From Microlunatus soli (GTDB lineage: Bacteria > Actinomycetota > Actinomycetes > Propionibacteriales > Propionibacteriaceae), in contig NZ_LT629772.1 of the NCBI RefSeq assembly GCF_900105385.1, positions 6,668,915-6,732,914 on the forward strand: a DNA stretch of 64,000 nucleotides. The letters are read 5' to 3'. Positions 8,112 through 16,462 of this stretch are shown here, piece after piece. The first letter of the stretch is position 1. Each line of letters begins with the position of its first letter. Below the pieces are notes generated by a model, which worked only from the letters and a program-made list of their open reading frames with translations, ran no database searches and was not told where the DNA came from. Position numbers and translations under genes: made by a program.

Positions 8112-8642
8112 TCACCCGACGCTGACTGCCATCCCCCGGACATCGCGTTCGACCTGTGGCCACGGTTGACGCGCCCAGTCCAATCCGGCGCGGGCGGCGT
8201 CGACGATCTCGTCGGCCGACCGAGCGATCGCCGCCGCTGCGGCGCGGCGGTCCGCGTCGTCGGGGACCCCGGTCCGCTGCAACAAGACATCGACCTCGGC
8301 CAGTCTCGCCGCCAACCAGCCGGCCGGATCGGCTCCCATCCGGGGCACGTACTCCCGGTCGTCGGGTTCGCCGTCGATCATCACCGGATGCCAGTGCATC
8401 CGGTCCGCCGCATCGGGAGCAGATTCCAACAGATCGATCCGGCATACGGCCGGTGCCAGGGCGATCGCCGGCGACGCATACACCGATCCCCCGGCCTCGA
8501 TCGTCATCGGCCTGATCTCCACCCGGACGCCACGCTCGCGGGCGTCGGCCCGGTCGGCCATCGCAGGATCGTGGAAGTCGACCCAGGCCACCGTCACGGC
8601 AAGGGTGTCGAAGAGCCAACAGCGTTCGGTCTGATCGGTCAT
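8112..8642 (-). CDS. Conserved protein of unknown function
   Basis: I do not recognise a named family with certainty. The 176-aa product (from the ATG at 8642, MTDQTERCWLFDTLAVTV) is soluble and acidic, with a His/Trp motif (MHWHPVMIDG) at about residue 81 and an Arg/Ala-rich helical C-terminus (ADRRAAAAAIARSADEIV) that looks like packing helices. In-frame ATGs at 8651 and 8654 would add 3-4 residues and cannot be excluded; coding-strand base use at third positions is strongly G/C, supporting a real gene. It is convergent with the quinone oxidoreductase gene (12 nt) and upstream of nothing obviously related. Confidence 0.7.
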   Translation of the reverse strand: MTDQTERCWLFDTLAVTVAWVDFHDPAMADRADARERGVRVEIRPMTIEAGGSVYASPAIALAPAVCRIDLLESAPDAADRMHWHPVMIDGEPDDREYVPRMGADPAGWLAARLAEVDVLLQRTGVPDDADRRAAAAAIARSADEIVDAARAGLDWARQPWPQVERDVRGMAVSVG

Positions 8643-8718
8643 GGTCACCATCATGACCGATGACGTCCGGGCACGTCGGCGGCGGTTGCCTGCCACTCGC
8701 CGCGATCGCCGCCAAAGG

Positions 8719-9573
8719 TCAGCAGCTCACATTCTTCCCCTCGCTGCCGAACAGCTCGAGCCGGCGTTCGTCTGCGACCCCGGGTGTCCCCATCGGGAGG
8801 TAATGGAACTGCACGGCGCGTCGGCGGGTGTGGGTGTGGTTGGCCGGCGTGCCGTGATGGATCAGGCCGTGGAAGAAGAGTGCTCCGCCGGCGGGGAGCG
8901 GCACCACGATGTCACGACCGGTGTCGACGTCGGTGTCGCACAACTGCCAGTCCCGGCGCCGGTAATGGATCCGGGGACCCTCGCGATGCGTGCCAGGCAG
9001 CACGTGCATGCAACCGTTGTCCGCGGTCGCCGGATCCAGCGCGATCCACACCCCGACGATGGGGGTGCCGGGCTCGTAGTTGAAGTAGGCGTTGTCCTGA
9101 TGCCACGGCTTCTCCCGGCCGCCGCCGGGCGGTTTCAGCAGCGCCATGTCCTGGAACATCGTCAGGTCCTGCTCCCGGGTCAGACGACGGACGACCTGCA
9201 CGATCCGCTCGTCGCCGGCGAGCCGTGCAAGTTGATCATGAGAGCTCGCGAACCACATCAGCTTGTGGACCAGGTCCATCCGCTCGACCCCGGTTGCCTG
9301 CCCGACCCGATCGACGGCCCAGGACTCGTACTCGACGGCGGCGTCACGTGGGTCGGTCAGGACGGCAGCGAGTCCGTCCAACACCTCGGACACCTCGGCG
9401 GGGCCCAGCAGCCGACGGACAGCCAGGTAGCCGCGCTCGTCGAACCGATCGATATCGGACTCGGTGATGTCGTCGATCGACTCGACATAGTCCGCAACCC
9501 GGTCGGCGCGGTACAGGGCGGTCGGGTAACCGTCGGTGTCGGATCCGGCCTCGGTCACCGTTGACCGCTTCAT
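8719..9573 (-). CDS. Phytanoyl-CoA dioxygenase (PhyH) family protein
   Basis: A 284-aa non-haem iron, 2-oxoglutarate-dependent oxygenase of the PhyH family. The metal-binding His-x-Asp is in EKPWHQDNAYFNYEPGTP (about residue 145) and the distal His with the 2-oxoglutarate Arg in FFHGLIHHGTPANHTHTRRR (about 240-260). It would hydroxylate an unactivated carbon of an unidentified substrate; PhyH enzymes act on lipids, amino acids (for example ectoine) or secondary metabolites. The ATG at 9573 follows a GGAGG Shine-Dalgarno; upstream in-frame codons run into the tRNA-Val gene and are not used. No operon partner is evident. Confidence 0.82.
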   Translation of the reverse strand: MKRSTVTEAGSDTDGYPTALYRADRVADYVESIDDITESDIDRFDERGYLAVRRLLGPAEVSEVLDGLAAVLTDPRDAAVEYESWAVDRVGQATGVERMDLVHKLMWFASSHDQLARLAGDERIVQVVRRLTREQDLTMFQDMALLKPPGGGREKPWHQDNAYFNYEPGTPIVGVWIALDPATADNGCMHVLPGTHREGPRIHYRRRDWQLCDTDVDTGRDIVVPLPAGGALFFHGLIHHGTPANHTHTRRRAVQFHYLPMGTPGVADERRLELFGSEGKNVSC

Positions 9574-9749
9574 GAGCTCGCCTCCGTGGTCGGCGTCATC
9601 TTGCGCGACAACCACACTGCCAAGCCGCACCACGGTCGGGCAATCGGTGTCCGGACCGATCTCACGGCGTGATCGAAATCGATCATGGCGGACCCGATGC
9701 CCTGCTGATCGAGTGCCCGGCTGATTCGCGCGGGTTGAATGATTGAGGG

Positions 9750-9822
9750 TGGGCGATACTGGACTCGAACCAGTGACCCCTTCGGTGTGAACGAAGTGCG
9801 CTAACCACTGCGCCAATCGCCC
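9750..9822 (-). tRNA. tRNA-Val (CAC)
   Basis: On the minus strand a 73-nt cloverleaf: acceptor GGGCGAT/ATCGCCC with discriminator A (9750), D-arm GCGC...GCGC, anticodon stem CTTCG/CGAAG with loop TTCACAC (anticodon CAC), and T-loop TTCGAGT. No CCA is encoded. It is nearly identical to the plus-strand tRNA-Val(GAC) gene 450 bp away apart from the anticodon arm. Confidence 0.93.
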
Positions 9823-10002
9823 TCGCATCTCGTCGCCGCCCTCGGGCGGCGCGCAACGAACTGTAGCGCATGCGTCAGCCAAGGCGTGAACCGAGCGTAC
9901 GATCGGGTCCGTACGGCCCGTTGTCGTGGCCCCGATCGGGGCTGCGGCTGCCGGTCGGCAGGGCCCCGGATCGGACCGCGACAGACCGTCGTGGACCCCG
10001 GT

Positions 10003-10031
10003 TTGGAGTCTGGTCGCGGACCCGCTATTGT
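10003..10031 (+). promoter_or_regulatory. Promoter of the tRNA-Gly/Cys/Val cluster
   Basis: TTGGAG (10003-10008) and TATTGT (10026-10031) are separated by exactly 17 bp, a good housekeeping-sigma promoter, about 45 nt before the first tRNA. Confidence 0.6.
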
Positions 10032-10081
10032 TTCTGCTCGCGCCAGGAACACGAAGAACAGCAGGGTTCCAGGGTGTGCAT

Positions 10082-10154
10082 GCGGACGTGGCTCAGTTGG
10101 TAGAGCATCACCTTGCCAAGGTGAGGGTCGCGGGTTCGAATCCCGTCGTCCGCT
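10082..10154 (+). tRNA. tRNA-Gly (GCC)
   Basis: 73-nt cloverleaf: acceptor GCGGACG/CGTCCGC with discriminator T, D-arm GCTC...GAGC, anticodon stem TCACC/GGTGA with loop TTGCCAA (anticodon GCC), T-arm GCGGG-TTCGAAT-CCCGT. First gene of a three-tRNA transcript. Confidence 0.95.
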
Positions 10155-10201
10155 CGGAGCGGGTCTTGCCCACTCCCCGTTGGGAGGGTTCGAGACTCCC
10201 T

Positions 10202-10272
10202 GGTGGAGTGGCCGAGAGGCGAGGCAACGGACTGCAAATCCGTCTACACGGGTTCAAATCCCGTCTCCACCT
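10202..10272 (+). tRNA. tRNA-Cys (GCA)
   Basis: 71-nt cloverleaf: acceptor GGTGGAG/CTCCACC with discriminator T, anticodon stem ACGGA/TCCGT with loop CTGCAAA (anticodon GCA), T-arm ACGGG-TTCAAAT-CCCGT. It ends one nucleotide before the next tRNA, so the two must be processed from one precursor. Confidence 0.95.
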
Positions 10273-10273
10273 C

Positions 10274-10349
10274 GGGCGATTGGCGCAGCGGTTAGCGCAC
10301 TTCCCTGACACGGAAGGGGTCACTGGTTCAAATCCAGTATCGCCCACCA
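10274..10349 (+). tRNA. tRNA-Val (GAC), CCA encoded
   Basis: Acceptor GGGCGAT/ATCGCCC with discriminator A, anticodon stem CTTCC/GGAAG with loop CTGACAC (anticodon GAC), T-loop TTCAAAT. Unlike its three neighbours it encodes the 3' CCA (10347-10349). Confidence 0.95.
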
Positions 10350-10360
10350 GGTGAACGGCC

Positions 10361-10402
10361 AGAGGCACGTCCGGAGAGATCCGGGGGGTGCCTCTCCTGT
10401 TT
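10361..10402 (+). terminator. Rho-independent terminator of the tRNA cluster
   Basis: AGAGGCAC (10361-10368) pairs with GTGCCTCT (10388-10395), followed by CCTGTTTT, 11 nt after the last tRNA. Confidence 0.8.
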
Positions 10403-11016
10403 TCCGACCCTGTTGCCGGGCCGCGTCATGGATGGCGAGCTTCTCGCCGCCGTCGACACCGGGGCGATGATGATTCGTGCCCGGCAGCCACCCGCCCGCC
10501 GACGCTCCGCAAGCCGCTGTGAGCATCCTCGGTCGGCGTCGCGCCCTGACGTCGGCTCGGGCCTGACGTCGGCCCGGACCTGGCCTCGGCTCGGCCCGGA
10601 AAGAGAGCCGGAATACTTCGGCTCGACTCCGGGATTCGTATCCGGGCAGGTTATGTCCACGCGATCCCTGATCGCTGGAGCTTCCTTCCAGATTTGTCCC
10701 GCTATTGCCCGACGTCGGTCATCCGATAGGCAAAACACGAGAGGCGCCGCGATCCGTAGGGATCTGGCGCCTCTCGGTGTGGACGGGAACGAGCTCGGGG
10801 GTTCACGTCCCCGTCCATGGCTGCTACTCAACCAGTCGGGCGGGGTCGCGGGCAACTCATCGCCGCCGTTGAGACCATTCCGTAATATGCAACCACGTTG
10901 GCTGTAGGACAAGTCGGCCGATATTAAATCCGCCCACTTGAATTGGCCCATTACGGCCAGCTACTCACGGCAATTTTGGCCCGGCCGTGAAGGATTCGGT
11001 GTCGAACTCTGCCGAT
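10403..11016. other. Gene-free stretch between tRNA cluster and sugar ABC operon
   Basis: No reading frame here has a plausible start, RBS or recognisable product. It contains short direct repeats (CTGACGTCGG at about 10546 and 10564), a long hairpin that fits a terminator of the minus-strand operon (10729-10776) and a second GGACGGG/CCCGTCC hairpin at about 10780-10817. Confidence 0.55.
10729..10776 (-). terminator. Terminator hairpin downstream of the carbohydrate ABC operon
   Basis: CGAGAGGCGCC (10738-10748) pairs perfectly with GGCGCCTCTCG (10766-10776), with an inner GATCC/GGATC stem. Read on the minus strand it is followed by TGTTTTGCC, so it is oriented to terminate the operon whose last stop is at 11017, about 240 nt upstream. 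Confidence 0.6.
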
Positions 11017-11949
11017 TCACCCCTTCAGGCCCGAGCCGGCGACGCCTTCGACGATCTGACGCTGGAAGATCAGGAACAAGATCACCAGCGGCAACGCCCC
11101 GAGGATCGACGACGCCTGGATGTCGCTCAGTCGCTGCCCGTACGATCCCTGCACGGTCGCCAGCCCGACCGGGATGGTCATCAGCTTGGGGTTGGACAGC
11201 ACGAACAAGGGCAGGATCAGGTTGTTCCAGGTGCCGACGAAGGTGACGATCGACATCGCCGCGATCACCGGCCGGGACAGCGGCAGGATGATCGACACGA
11301 AGCTGCGCCAGAAGCCTGCGCCGTCGATCCGGGCGGATTCCTCGAAGTCACGCGGAATGCCGTCGAAGAACTGCTTGAACACGAAGACCGCGATCACCGT
11401 CGGGATCTGCGGCAGGATCACCGCCCAGTAGGTGTTCAGCAGGCCGACGACGTTCAGCTCCTGGAAGATCGGCACGATCAACACCTGGCCGGGGACCAGG
11501 ATCCCGCCGATCATCAACAGCATGACCAGGTTGCGGCCGCGGAAACGCATCCGCGACAGCGCGTAGGCAGCCATCGCCGCGAACAGCACGGCGAAGACCA
11601 CCGTCAGGATCGAGGTGATGAAGCTGGCCAGATACCAGTTCCACAGATCACCACCGGACAGCAGGGTGAAGTAGGAGCCGAAGGTCAGGTTCCAGTCCTT
11701 CAGGATCGGACCGGCACCGATCGCGGAGGTGGCGTTGGAGGTCAGCGACGTCTTGATCGCCCACAGACTGGGCAGCAACCAGAGCACCGCGAAGACGATC
11801 AGGACGATCCAGGAGACGACGGTGAAGATCTTCCCGGCGCTGCTCTTCTTGCCGGCCTGGGTGATCCGAGCCGGCGGTGCCGCGGCGGAGACGCCGTTGT
11901 TGGGCCGGCGGCGGCCGGTGACGACCTCGGGAATCGCGTTCTCAGTCAT
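11017..11949 (-). CDS. Carbohydrate ABC transporter permease (MalG-like)
   Basis: A 310-aa inner-membrane subunit with an N-terminal cytoplasmic extension (about 35 residues), a first TM at about 40-60, and five more TMs. The EAA coupling loop that docks onto the ATPase is ESARIDGAGFWRSFVSIILP (about residues 205-224), typical of the CUT1 family. It works with the MalF-like protein encoded 1 nt upstream and the lipoprotein before it. No ATPase is in the operon; a shared MsiK-type ATPase elsewhere is the usual actinobacterial solution. Confidence 0.9.
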   Translation of the reverse strand: MTENAIPEVVTGRRRPNNGVSAAAPPARITQAGKKSSAGKIFTVVSWIVLIVFAVLWLLPSLWAIKTSLTSNATSAIGAGPILKDWNLTFGSYFTLLSGGDLWNWYLASFITSILTVVFAVLFAAMAAYALSRMRFRGRNLVMLLMIGGILVPGQVLIVPIFQELNVVGLLNTYWAVILPQIPTVIAVFVFKQFFDGIPRDFEESARIDGAGFWRSFVSIILPLSRPVIAAMSIVTFVGTWNNLILPLFVLSNPKLMTIPVGLATVQGSYGQRLSDIQASSILGALPLVILFLIFQRQIVEGVAGSGLKG

Positions 11950-11950
11950 C

Positions 11951-12904
11951 TCAGGCGGCCCTCCGTTGCTGGATCATCTCGACGACCTGTCGGAGCACCG
12001 TGACCAGCAGGATCACGATGAACAGCAGCACCGAGGCCGCCGACGCGGCACCGATCCGATAGTCGGTGAAGGCGGTGTTGGTGACCAGTCCGAGCAGCAC
12101 CTGGGTATCGATGCCCGGGCCACCCTGCGTCATCAGGTAGACCTGATCGAAGATCTTCATGCTGGCCACGATCTGCAGCAGGATCACCAGCGTTGTCGTC
12201 CTGCTGAGCAACGGGATCGTGATCGATCGGATCTGCTGCCACTCGGTCGCTCCGTCGACCGCCGCAGCCTCGTACAGCTCCCGCGGGATGTCCTGCAGTC
12301 CGGCCAGGTAGAGCACGAAGTTGAAGCCGATCGTCCACCACACGGTGGTGATCGCGATCCCGATCATGGCCAGCTTCGGCGTCCCCAGGACCGGCAGCGG
12401 ATCGGTATCGCCGAGCAGGGTCTGGAAGGAGTTCCACAATCCGGTCGCCGGGGTGAAGATGAAATTCCAGATCAGCGCGATCGCGGCCGACGGCAGGATG
12501 AACGGGACGAAGAACGCCAGCCGGAAGATCGCCTGCCCGCGGCGGACCCGGTTGGCCAGGACGGCGAACACGAACGCCAGGATCACCAACGGCGGCACCG
12601 TGTAGATCGTGAATTGGATCGTGTGCCACAGGGCCGACCAGAACTCCGGCTTGGTCAACATCTCCTGATAGTTCGCCAGGCCGGCGAAGCTGCCGAACCC
12701 GTTCTTCACCATCGTGGTGTTGAAGAAGCTGGTGATGATCATGTAGATCACCGGCCAGATCAGGAAGATCACGTACAGGATGCCGAACGGCGCCAGGAAC
12801 AACCACGCACTCCGGGTCATCCCCGGCAGCGTCCCTCCGGCTCCGCGCCGGGTCCGCCCGGCCGACGGCGCCACCACACCGGTGGTCTCGATCTGAGCGG
12901 TCAC
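11951..12904 (-). CDS. Carbohydrate ABC transporter permease (MalF-like)
   Basis: A 317-aa inner-membrane subunit. TM1 is SAWLFLAPFGILYVIFLIWP (about residues 35-54); the EAA loop is LYEAAAVDGATEWQQIRSIT (about 215-235), a CUT1-type coupling motif. Start chosen at GTG 12904, which overlaps the solute-binding protein stop (GTGA); upstream codons in this frame lie inside that gene. The stop is 1 nt before the MalG-like ATG. The two permeases form the heterodimeric channel for an unidentified sugar or oligosaccharide. Confidence 0.9.
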   Translation of the reverse strand: MTAQIETTGVVAPSAGRTRRGAGGTLPGMTRSAWLFLAPFGILYVIFLIWPVIYMIITSFFNTTMVKNGFGSFAGLANYQEMLTKPEFWSALWHTIQFTIYTVPPLVILAFVFAVLANRVRRGQAIFRLAFFVPFILPSAAIALIWNFIFTPATGLWNSFQTLLGDTDPLPVLGTPKLAMIGIAITTVWWTIGFNFVLYLAGLQDIPRELYEAAAVDGATEWQQIRSITIPLLSRTTTLVILLQIVASMKIFDQVYLMTQGGPGIDTQVLLGLVTNTAFTDYRIGAASAASVLLFIVILLVTVLRQVVEMIQQRRAA

Positions 12905-14247
12905 AGCGGATTCTCCGTCTTGGCGTAGGTGAGCAGCTGGGAGCGGGCTGCGGCCAGGGCGGCCTTCGGTGTCGCCAGGCCCTGCTGGACAAGGCCGATC
13001 TGAGCACCGACGACGTTCTCGAAGTTGGAGCCGGACCCCGAATACCAGGCGGGCGCGTCGTAGACGGCGTAGTCGGCCGCCGACGCGTAGTCGGACTGCG
13101 GGGTGAGCTTCTTGTACGCCGCACTGTTCAGGGTCGGCAGGTAGGCCGGAATGTGGCCGCCCTCGGCCCAGGTCATGCTCTGGTCGAGCAGCGACTTGAT
13201 GAAGCCCATCGCCCGCCGGACCTGCGCATCGGTACGGTCCATCTTCGGTAACACCAGGGTGTGCGAATCGGCCTGCTCGGCAGGTTTGTCGTACAGCGTC
13301 GGGATCGGCACCATCCCGAATTTCAGTCCCTTGACGGCCTGCGCCGTGCTGATCTCCCACTCGCCCTGCATGTAGAAGGCCGACTGGCCGGTGAACATCA
13401 TCGTCTGCGACCCGGCATAGTCGGCGGTGGCCGGCATCAGCCCCGACTTCGTCAGCTTCCGGAGGTAGTCCAGCGTGTCGAGTACCAACTCCTCGTTGTA
13501 GGTCAGCTCCTGCCCGCCGTCACCGAGCCACTCGGTGGCGCCGTCCCGTTGGCTGTACAGGGTCTGGAACCAGCGCCAACTCGTTGCGGTGTCACCGACC
13601 GTCGCAACACTGGCTCCGGTGTGGCCGGTGACCTCCTTGGCGGCCTTCAGCGCGTCCTCCCACTGCGCGGTTCCCTTGATCGGCTTCAGCTTGCCGTCGG
13701 CGTCGAGCAGTCCGGCCTTCTTGCAGACGTCGACGTTGTAGAACAGCACGAACGGGTGGGTGTCCAGCGGGATGGCATAGCTCTTGCCGTCGACCTTCTG
13801 GTTCGTCCAGGCCTTGGCGTTGAAGTCGTCGGCGCTCAGTCCGACCAGACCCAGCATGTCGTCGGTGATCTCGCTGAGCAGCCCACCGGTGGCCAGGTTC
13901 TTCTCCCGGGTCAGGTGCGAGACCGCCACATCGGGCGGTGCTCCGCCGAGGGTGGCCAGCGAGACCTTGGTGTAGTACGGATTGCCCCAGCTGAAGGTCG
14001 CCGCCTGCAACGGTGCCGCGCCGGGTGACTTGCGGTAGCCGTCTTCCATGGCCTGCATCCGGACGCCGTCACCGCCCCCGAAGAGATTCCAGAAGGTCAC
14101 CGTCCCGGGCGCCAGCTCGGTGCCGGCGACACCGGCGGAGAAGGCGCTGCCACAGCCGGACAGCCCGCCGGCCAATCCGAGTCCGGCAGCCACTCCCAGC
14201 CCACCGCGCAGCAGACCCCGACGGGTCAGACGTGTGTGAGAAACCAT
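12901..14247 (-). CDS. Extracellular sugar-binding lipoprotein
   Basis: A 448-aa substrate-binding protein, first gene of the operon SBP - MalF - MalG. The N-terminus LTRRGLLRGGLGVAAGLGLA ending GGLSGC is a Tat signal with a lipobox, so the protein should be folded in the cytoplasm, exported by Tat and lipidated. Mature features: GTVTFWNLFGGGDG at the start, GGAPPDVAVSH and DGKSYAIPLDTHPFVLFYNV, all standard for the CUT1 binding-protein family. No repressor gene is adjacent; a CAACGTTG-centred element at 14328-14340 may be the operator. Substrate not determinable. Confidence 0.9.
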   Translation of the reverse strand: MVSHTRLTRRGLLRGGLGVAAGLGLAGGLSGCGSAFSAGVAGTELAPGTVTFWNLFGGGDGVRMQAMEDGYRKSPGAAPLQAATFSWGNPYYTKVSLATLGGAPPDVAVSHLTREKNLATGGLLSEITDDMLGLVGLSADDFNAKAWTNQKVDGKSYAIPLDTHPFVLFYNVDVCKKAGLLDADGKLKPIKGTAQWEDALKAAKEVTGHTGASVATVGDTATSWRWFQTLYSQRDGATEWLGDGGQELTYNEELVLDTLDYLRKLTKSGLMPATADYAGSQTMMFTGQSAFYMQGEWEISTAQAVKGLKFGMVPIPTLYDKPAEQADSHTLVLPKMDRTDAQVRRAMGFIKSLLDQSMTWAEGGHIPAYLPTLNSAAYKKLTPQSDYASAADYAVYDAPAWYSGSGSNFENVVGAQIGLVQQGLATPKAALAAARSQLLTYAKTENPL

Positions 14248-14325
14248 GCTGCATGCCCCTTTGCCGCGCCCCGACTACACCCTGTTCCGACTGTCTGGGC
14301 GAACCATACGACTATCGACAGCGCG

Positions 14326-14342
14326 ATTTCAACGTTGTAACG
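14326..14342 (-). promoter_or_regulatory. CAACGTTG-type operator upstream of the sugar ABC operon
   Basis: TTTCAACGTTGTAA (14327-14340) contains the 8-bp palindrome CAACGTTG and on the coding strand reads TTACAACGTTGAAATC, close to the TACAACGTGGTAGAAATC element upstream of the other sugar-binding gene (1900-1937). A common LacI-like regulator is the simplest explanation. Confidence 0.45.
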
Positions 14343-14508
14343 CAGATTGTGATCTTCACCTCAGCCTGAATACATCGATCGTCGGCGTTAGCGAGCGGCA
14401 CCAGGCGGGCGCATCGGCATCCTGCCGCCGCGAAGGCAGTCTGGTTCACCGTTGAGCGGCCGCAACGCCGCCGATGGGCCCGGATCGGTTCAGCAGTCTC
14501 CCTGGGGC

Positions 14509-14895
14509 TCAGCGCCGCTCGCCGGGCAACAACTCGGCCAGCCGGTTGGCGGCAGCGAGGGCATCCTCCTGTTGCGCGGCAACCTGTTCCAAGCCCGCCG
14601 GGACTTCGCCCTTGACCGCCGGCCGGACCTCGAAGGCGAGGTCGAGGATCGCCTCCCGAGTCGGCGTTCCGCGACGCAACTGCATCGCCTCCCCCGCCAC
14701 CAGGTCGTATTCGGTGATCTTGGCGCGCCAGCCCGGATTGACCATCAGATCCTCGCGCTCACGCATCAGCCGAGCGAGCGCGTCCAGGGACTGTTCGAGC
14801 GCCTGCAACTGCTCCCGGCGGGCATCAAGATCAAGAACGATGGTCGGATCCGGTCCGCCACCGCCGCGGCCACGCAGTCTGTCCAGGAGTCCCAT
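14509..14895 (-). CDS. Small helical protein of unknown function
   Basis: A 128-aa soluble protein, not recognised as a named family. It begins MGLLDRLRGRGGGGPDPTIV, a basic glycine-rich start, then a heptad-like helical stretch (ARREQLQALEQSLDALARLM, about residues 26-45) and an Ala/Glu-rich C-terminal helix. It might act as a helical adaptor, but nothing in the sequence proves it. It is the third minus-strand gene after satD and the membrane protein (59 nt from the latter), so it may be part of that transcript. Confidence 0.6.
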   Translation of the reverse strand: MGLLDRLRGRGGGGPDPTIVLDLDARREQLQALEQSLDALARLMREREDLMVNPGWRAKITEYDLVAGEAMQLRRGTPTREAILDLAFEVRPAVKGEVPAGLEQVAAQQEDALAAANRLAELLPGERR

Positions 14896-14954
14896 GGGCG
14901 TAACCGTACTGGCAGCCCGTCCTCGACCGATCAGGCACCGTTGCCGACGGCGGA

Positions 14955-15704
14955 TCAGATCAGGTGCGCGCCACCCAACCCGATCAGGGCGATCAACCAG
15001 CTGACGAAGCTGCCGACCAGGAAATACTCGGTGACCTCGTCGATCCCGACCGCCGTCACCGACGAGGTGGAACCGCGGCGCGCATTCAGTTCGGGGAAGC
15101 GGATCAGGCTCTTGGCCGCGATCACCAGGCTCGCCGCCGTGATCTGGCCGGCCAGGCCGAGACCGAGGATCAGCAGCCGCTCCATCGGGCCCAGCAGACG
15201 TCCACCGCGCAACTGGTCGGAGGCCTGCGGCTCGCCGTGCGGCTTGATCGCCCCCACCGCGGCCAGCACCTGCCGGACCAGTTCGTTGGCGGTGCTGAGT
15301 TGGAACCCGAAGAGCCCGAGGATCAGCAGGAATCGATCCGCGCTGAGGCCGACTGTCGGTCGCCAGCCCACCGTCCGCAGCCAGCGTTCGACCAGGCCGT
15401 CGGCCGGCCCGGCCAGGCCACCGAGCAGCAGCATCGCCAGGACTCCGGTGAGCAGCACCGCCAACGGCCAGTGCTCGGCGACGCCACGACGCCGCGATCG
15501 GTCGACCAGCAGAGCCCAGCCGAAGGCCACGGCCGCGGCCAGCACCAACAGCACGATCTCGGCCGCCGCGGCGAGCCCGGCCAACAGGCCGAACAGCAGC
15601 ACCGCCAGCGGCCCGGCGAGCAACGGCAGCCAGGACGGGAACCGCGACCGCCGGCACAGATCGGAGGTCGCGACCGCGATCAGCAGCACCGCCAGCACAC
15701 TCAT
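14955..15704 (-). CDS. Polytopic membrane protein linked to SatD
   Basis: A 249-aa membrane protein with about six hydrophobic segments (residues 1-15, 25-65, 80-100, 125-140, 175-195, 225-247) and no catalytic motif I can name. The C-terminal half (LLGPMERLLILGLGLAGQIT, then AAKSLIRFPELN) resembles the membrane proteins that accompany SatD in other actinobacteria; that comparison is from memory. It begins 25 nt after the satD stop, so the two are probably one transcript and one functional unit. The ATG at 15704 follows a GGGAGCGT sequence that could serve as RBS. Confidence 0.65.
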   Translation of the reverse strand: MSVLAVLLIAVATSDLCRRSRFPSWLPLLAGPLAVLLFGLLAGLAAAAEIVLLVLAAAVAFGWALLVDRSRRRGVAEHWPLAVLLTGVLAMLLLGGLAGPADGLVERWLRTVGWRPTVGLSADRFLLILGLFGFQLSTANELVRQVLAAVGAIKPHGEPQASDQLRGGRLLGPMERLLILGLGLAGQITAASLVIAAKSLIRFPELNARRGSTSSVTAVGIDEVTEYFLVGSFVSWLIALIGLGGAHLI

Positions 15705-15729
15705 CGGACGCTCCCGTCGTCGGCGGTGA

Positions 15730-16452
15730 TCACACGATCTCCCGGATCATCGCACTGGCCGCAACGATCACGTCCAGCCCGTCCCGCTGGGCGCGTTGGG
15801 ACACCGCAGAGGTCGAGATGCCCTCGTCGCGGGCGATCTCGGTCTTGCTCCGACCGGCCATCAGCCCTCCCAGGATCCGCAACGACCGTGCTGCCAGTGA
15901 TCCAACCAGTTGGTCCCGACAGAGCAGAGCGGCATCGACCGCCGGCTCACTGGGCCCCTCCCCCTCCGGACCGGACCGATAGCAGAAGCGGGCGTGCCGG
16001 GTGCCGGGATGTTCGGCCCGGGCCTCGGCCGTGTTGATCGCCGCCCGTGCCTGCCACCACGCCGGGCCGTCCTGGGTGCCGGTCTCGGCATCGAGCACCT
16101 GGGCGGTGCCCCAACCGACACCGAAGCGAACGTCGCCGTCGGGCGCGAGATCGAGCCAGAGCAGGAAGGAAGCGTGCAGGGCTTCCCCGACGGTCGGAAA
16201 GCTGCCCTGGAACTCGTCGCCGGCGGTGATCACCAACGGATCGGCGACCGGATGATCGGCGGCGCTGCGGGCCAGCGCCGTATTCAGCCGTTGCTGCAGC
16301 CCGCGGCGGTCGGTCGATTTCCGGGATCCGACCAGGTCCCCGATCACCGCGGCGCGGTAGTCTCCAGGGGCAGGCCCGCGAACGCCGGGCGACCGATCAT
16401 CGTCCGAGCCGGATCCACCCGAACGACCCGTCGTTGAAGCTGATTCCTTCAT
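15730..16452 (-). CDS. satD: SatD family protein
   Basis: A 240-aa protein of the SatD family, first described in the Streptococcus mutans sat (secretion and acid tolerance) operon; biochemical role unknown. The core (about residues 33-190) has YRAAVIGDLVGSRKSTDRRG and ITAGDEFQGSFPTVGEALHA, which are the family's conserved blocks. The C-terminus carries a predicted helix-turn-helix (GRSKTEIARDEGISTSAVSQ), so it may bind DNA. The 30-residue N-terminal Ser/Gly/Asp-rich extension is unusual and possibly disordered. A TGAAG-N7-CTTCA dyad lies about 10-27 bp before the ATG and could be an autoregulatory site. Confidence 0.8.
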   Translation of the reverse strand: MKESASTTGRSGGSGSDDDRSPGVRGPAPGDYRAAVIGDLVGSRKSTDRRGLQQRLNTALARSAADHPVADPLVITAGDEFQGSFPTVGEALHASFLLWLDLAPDGDVRFGVGWGTAQVLDAETGTQDGPAWWQARAAINTAEARAEHPGTRHARFCYRSGPEGEGPSEPAVDAALLCRDQLVGSLAARSLRILGGLMAGRSKTEIARDEGISTSAVSQRAQRDGLDVIVAASAMIREIV

Positions 16453-16462
16453 TCTGCAAGTC

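Noticed and set aside
10413..10907. A 164-codon plus-strand reading frame after the tRNA cluster.
   Set aside because: Arg/Pro/Ser-rich translation typical of random high-GC frames, no SD, and it runs through the hairpin at 10738-10776.
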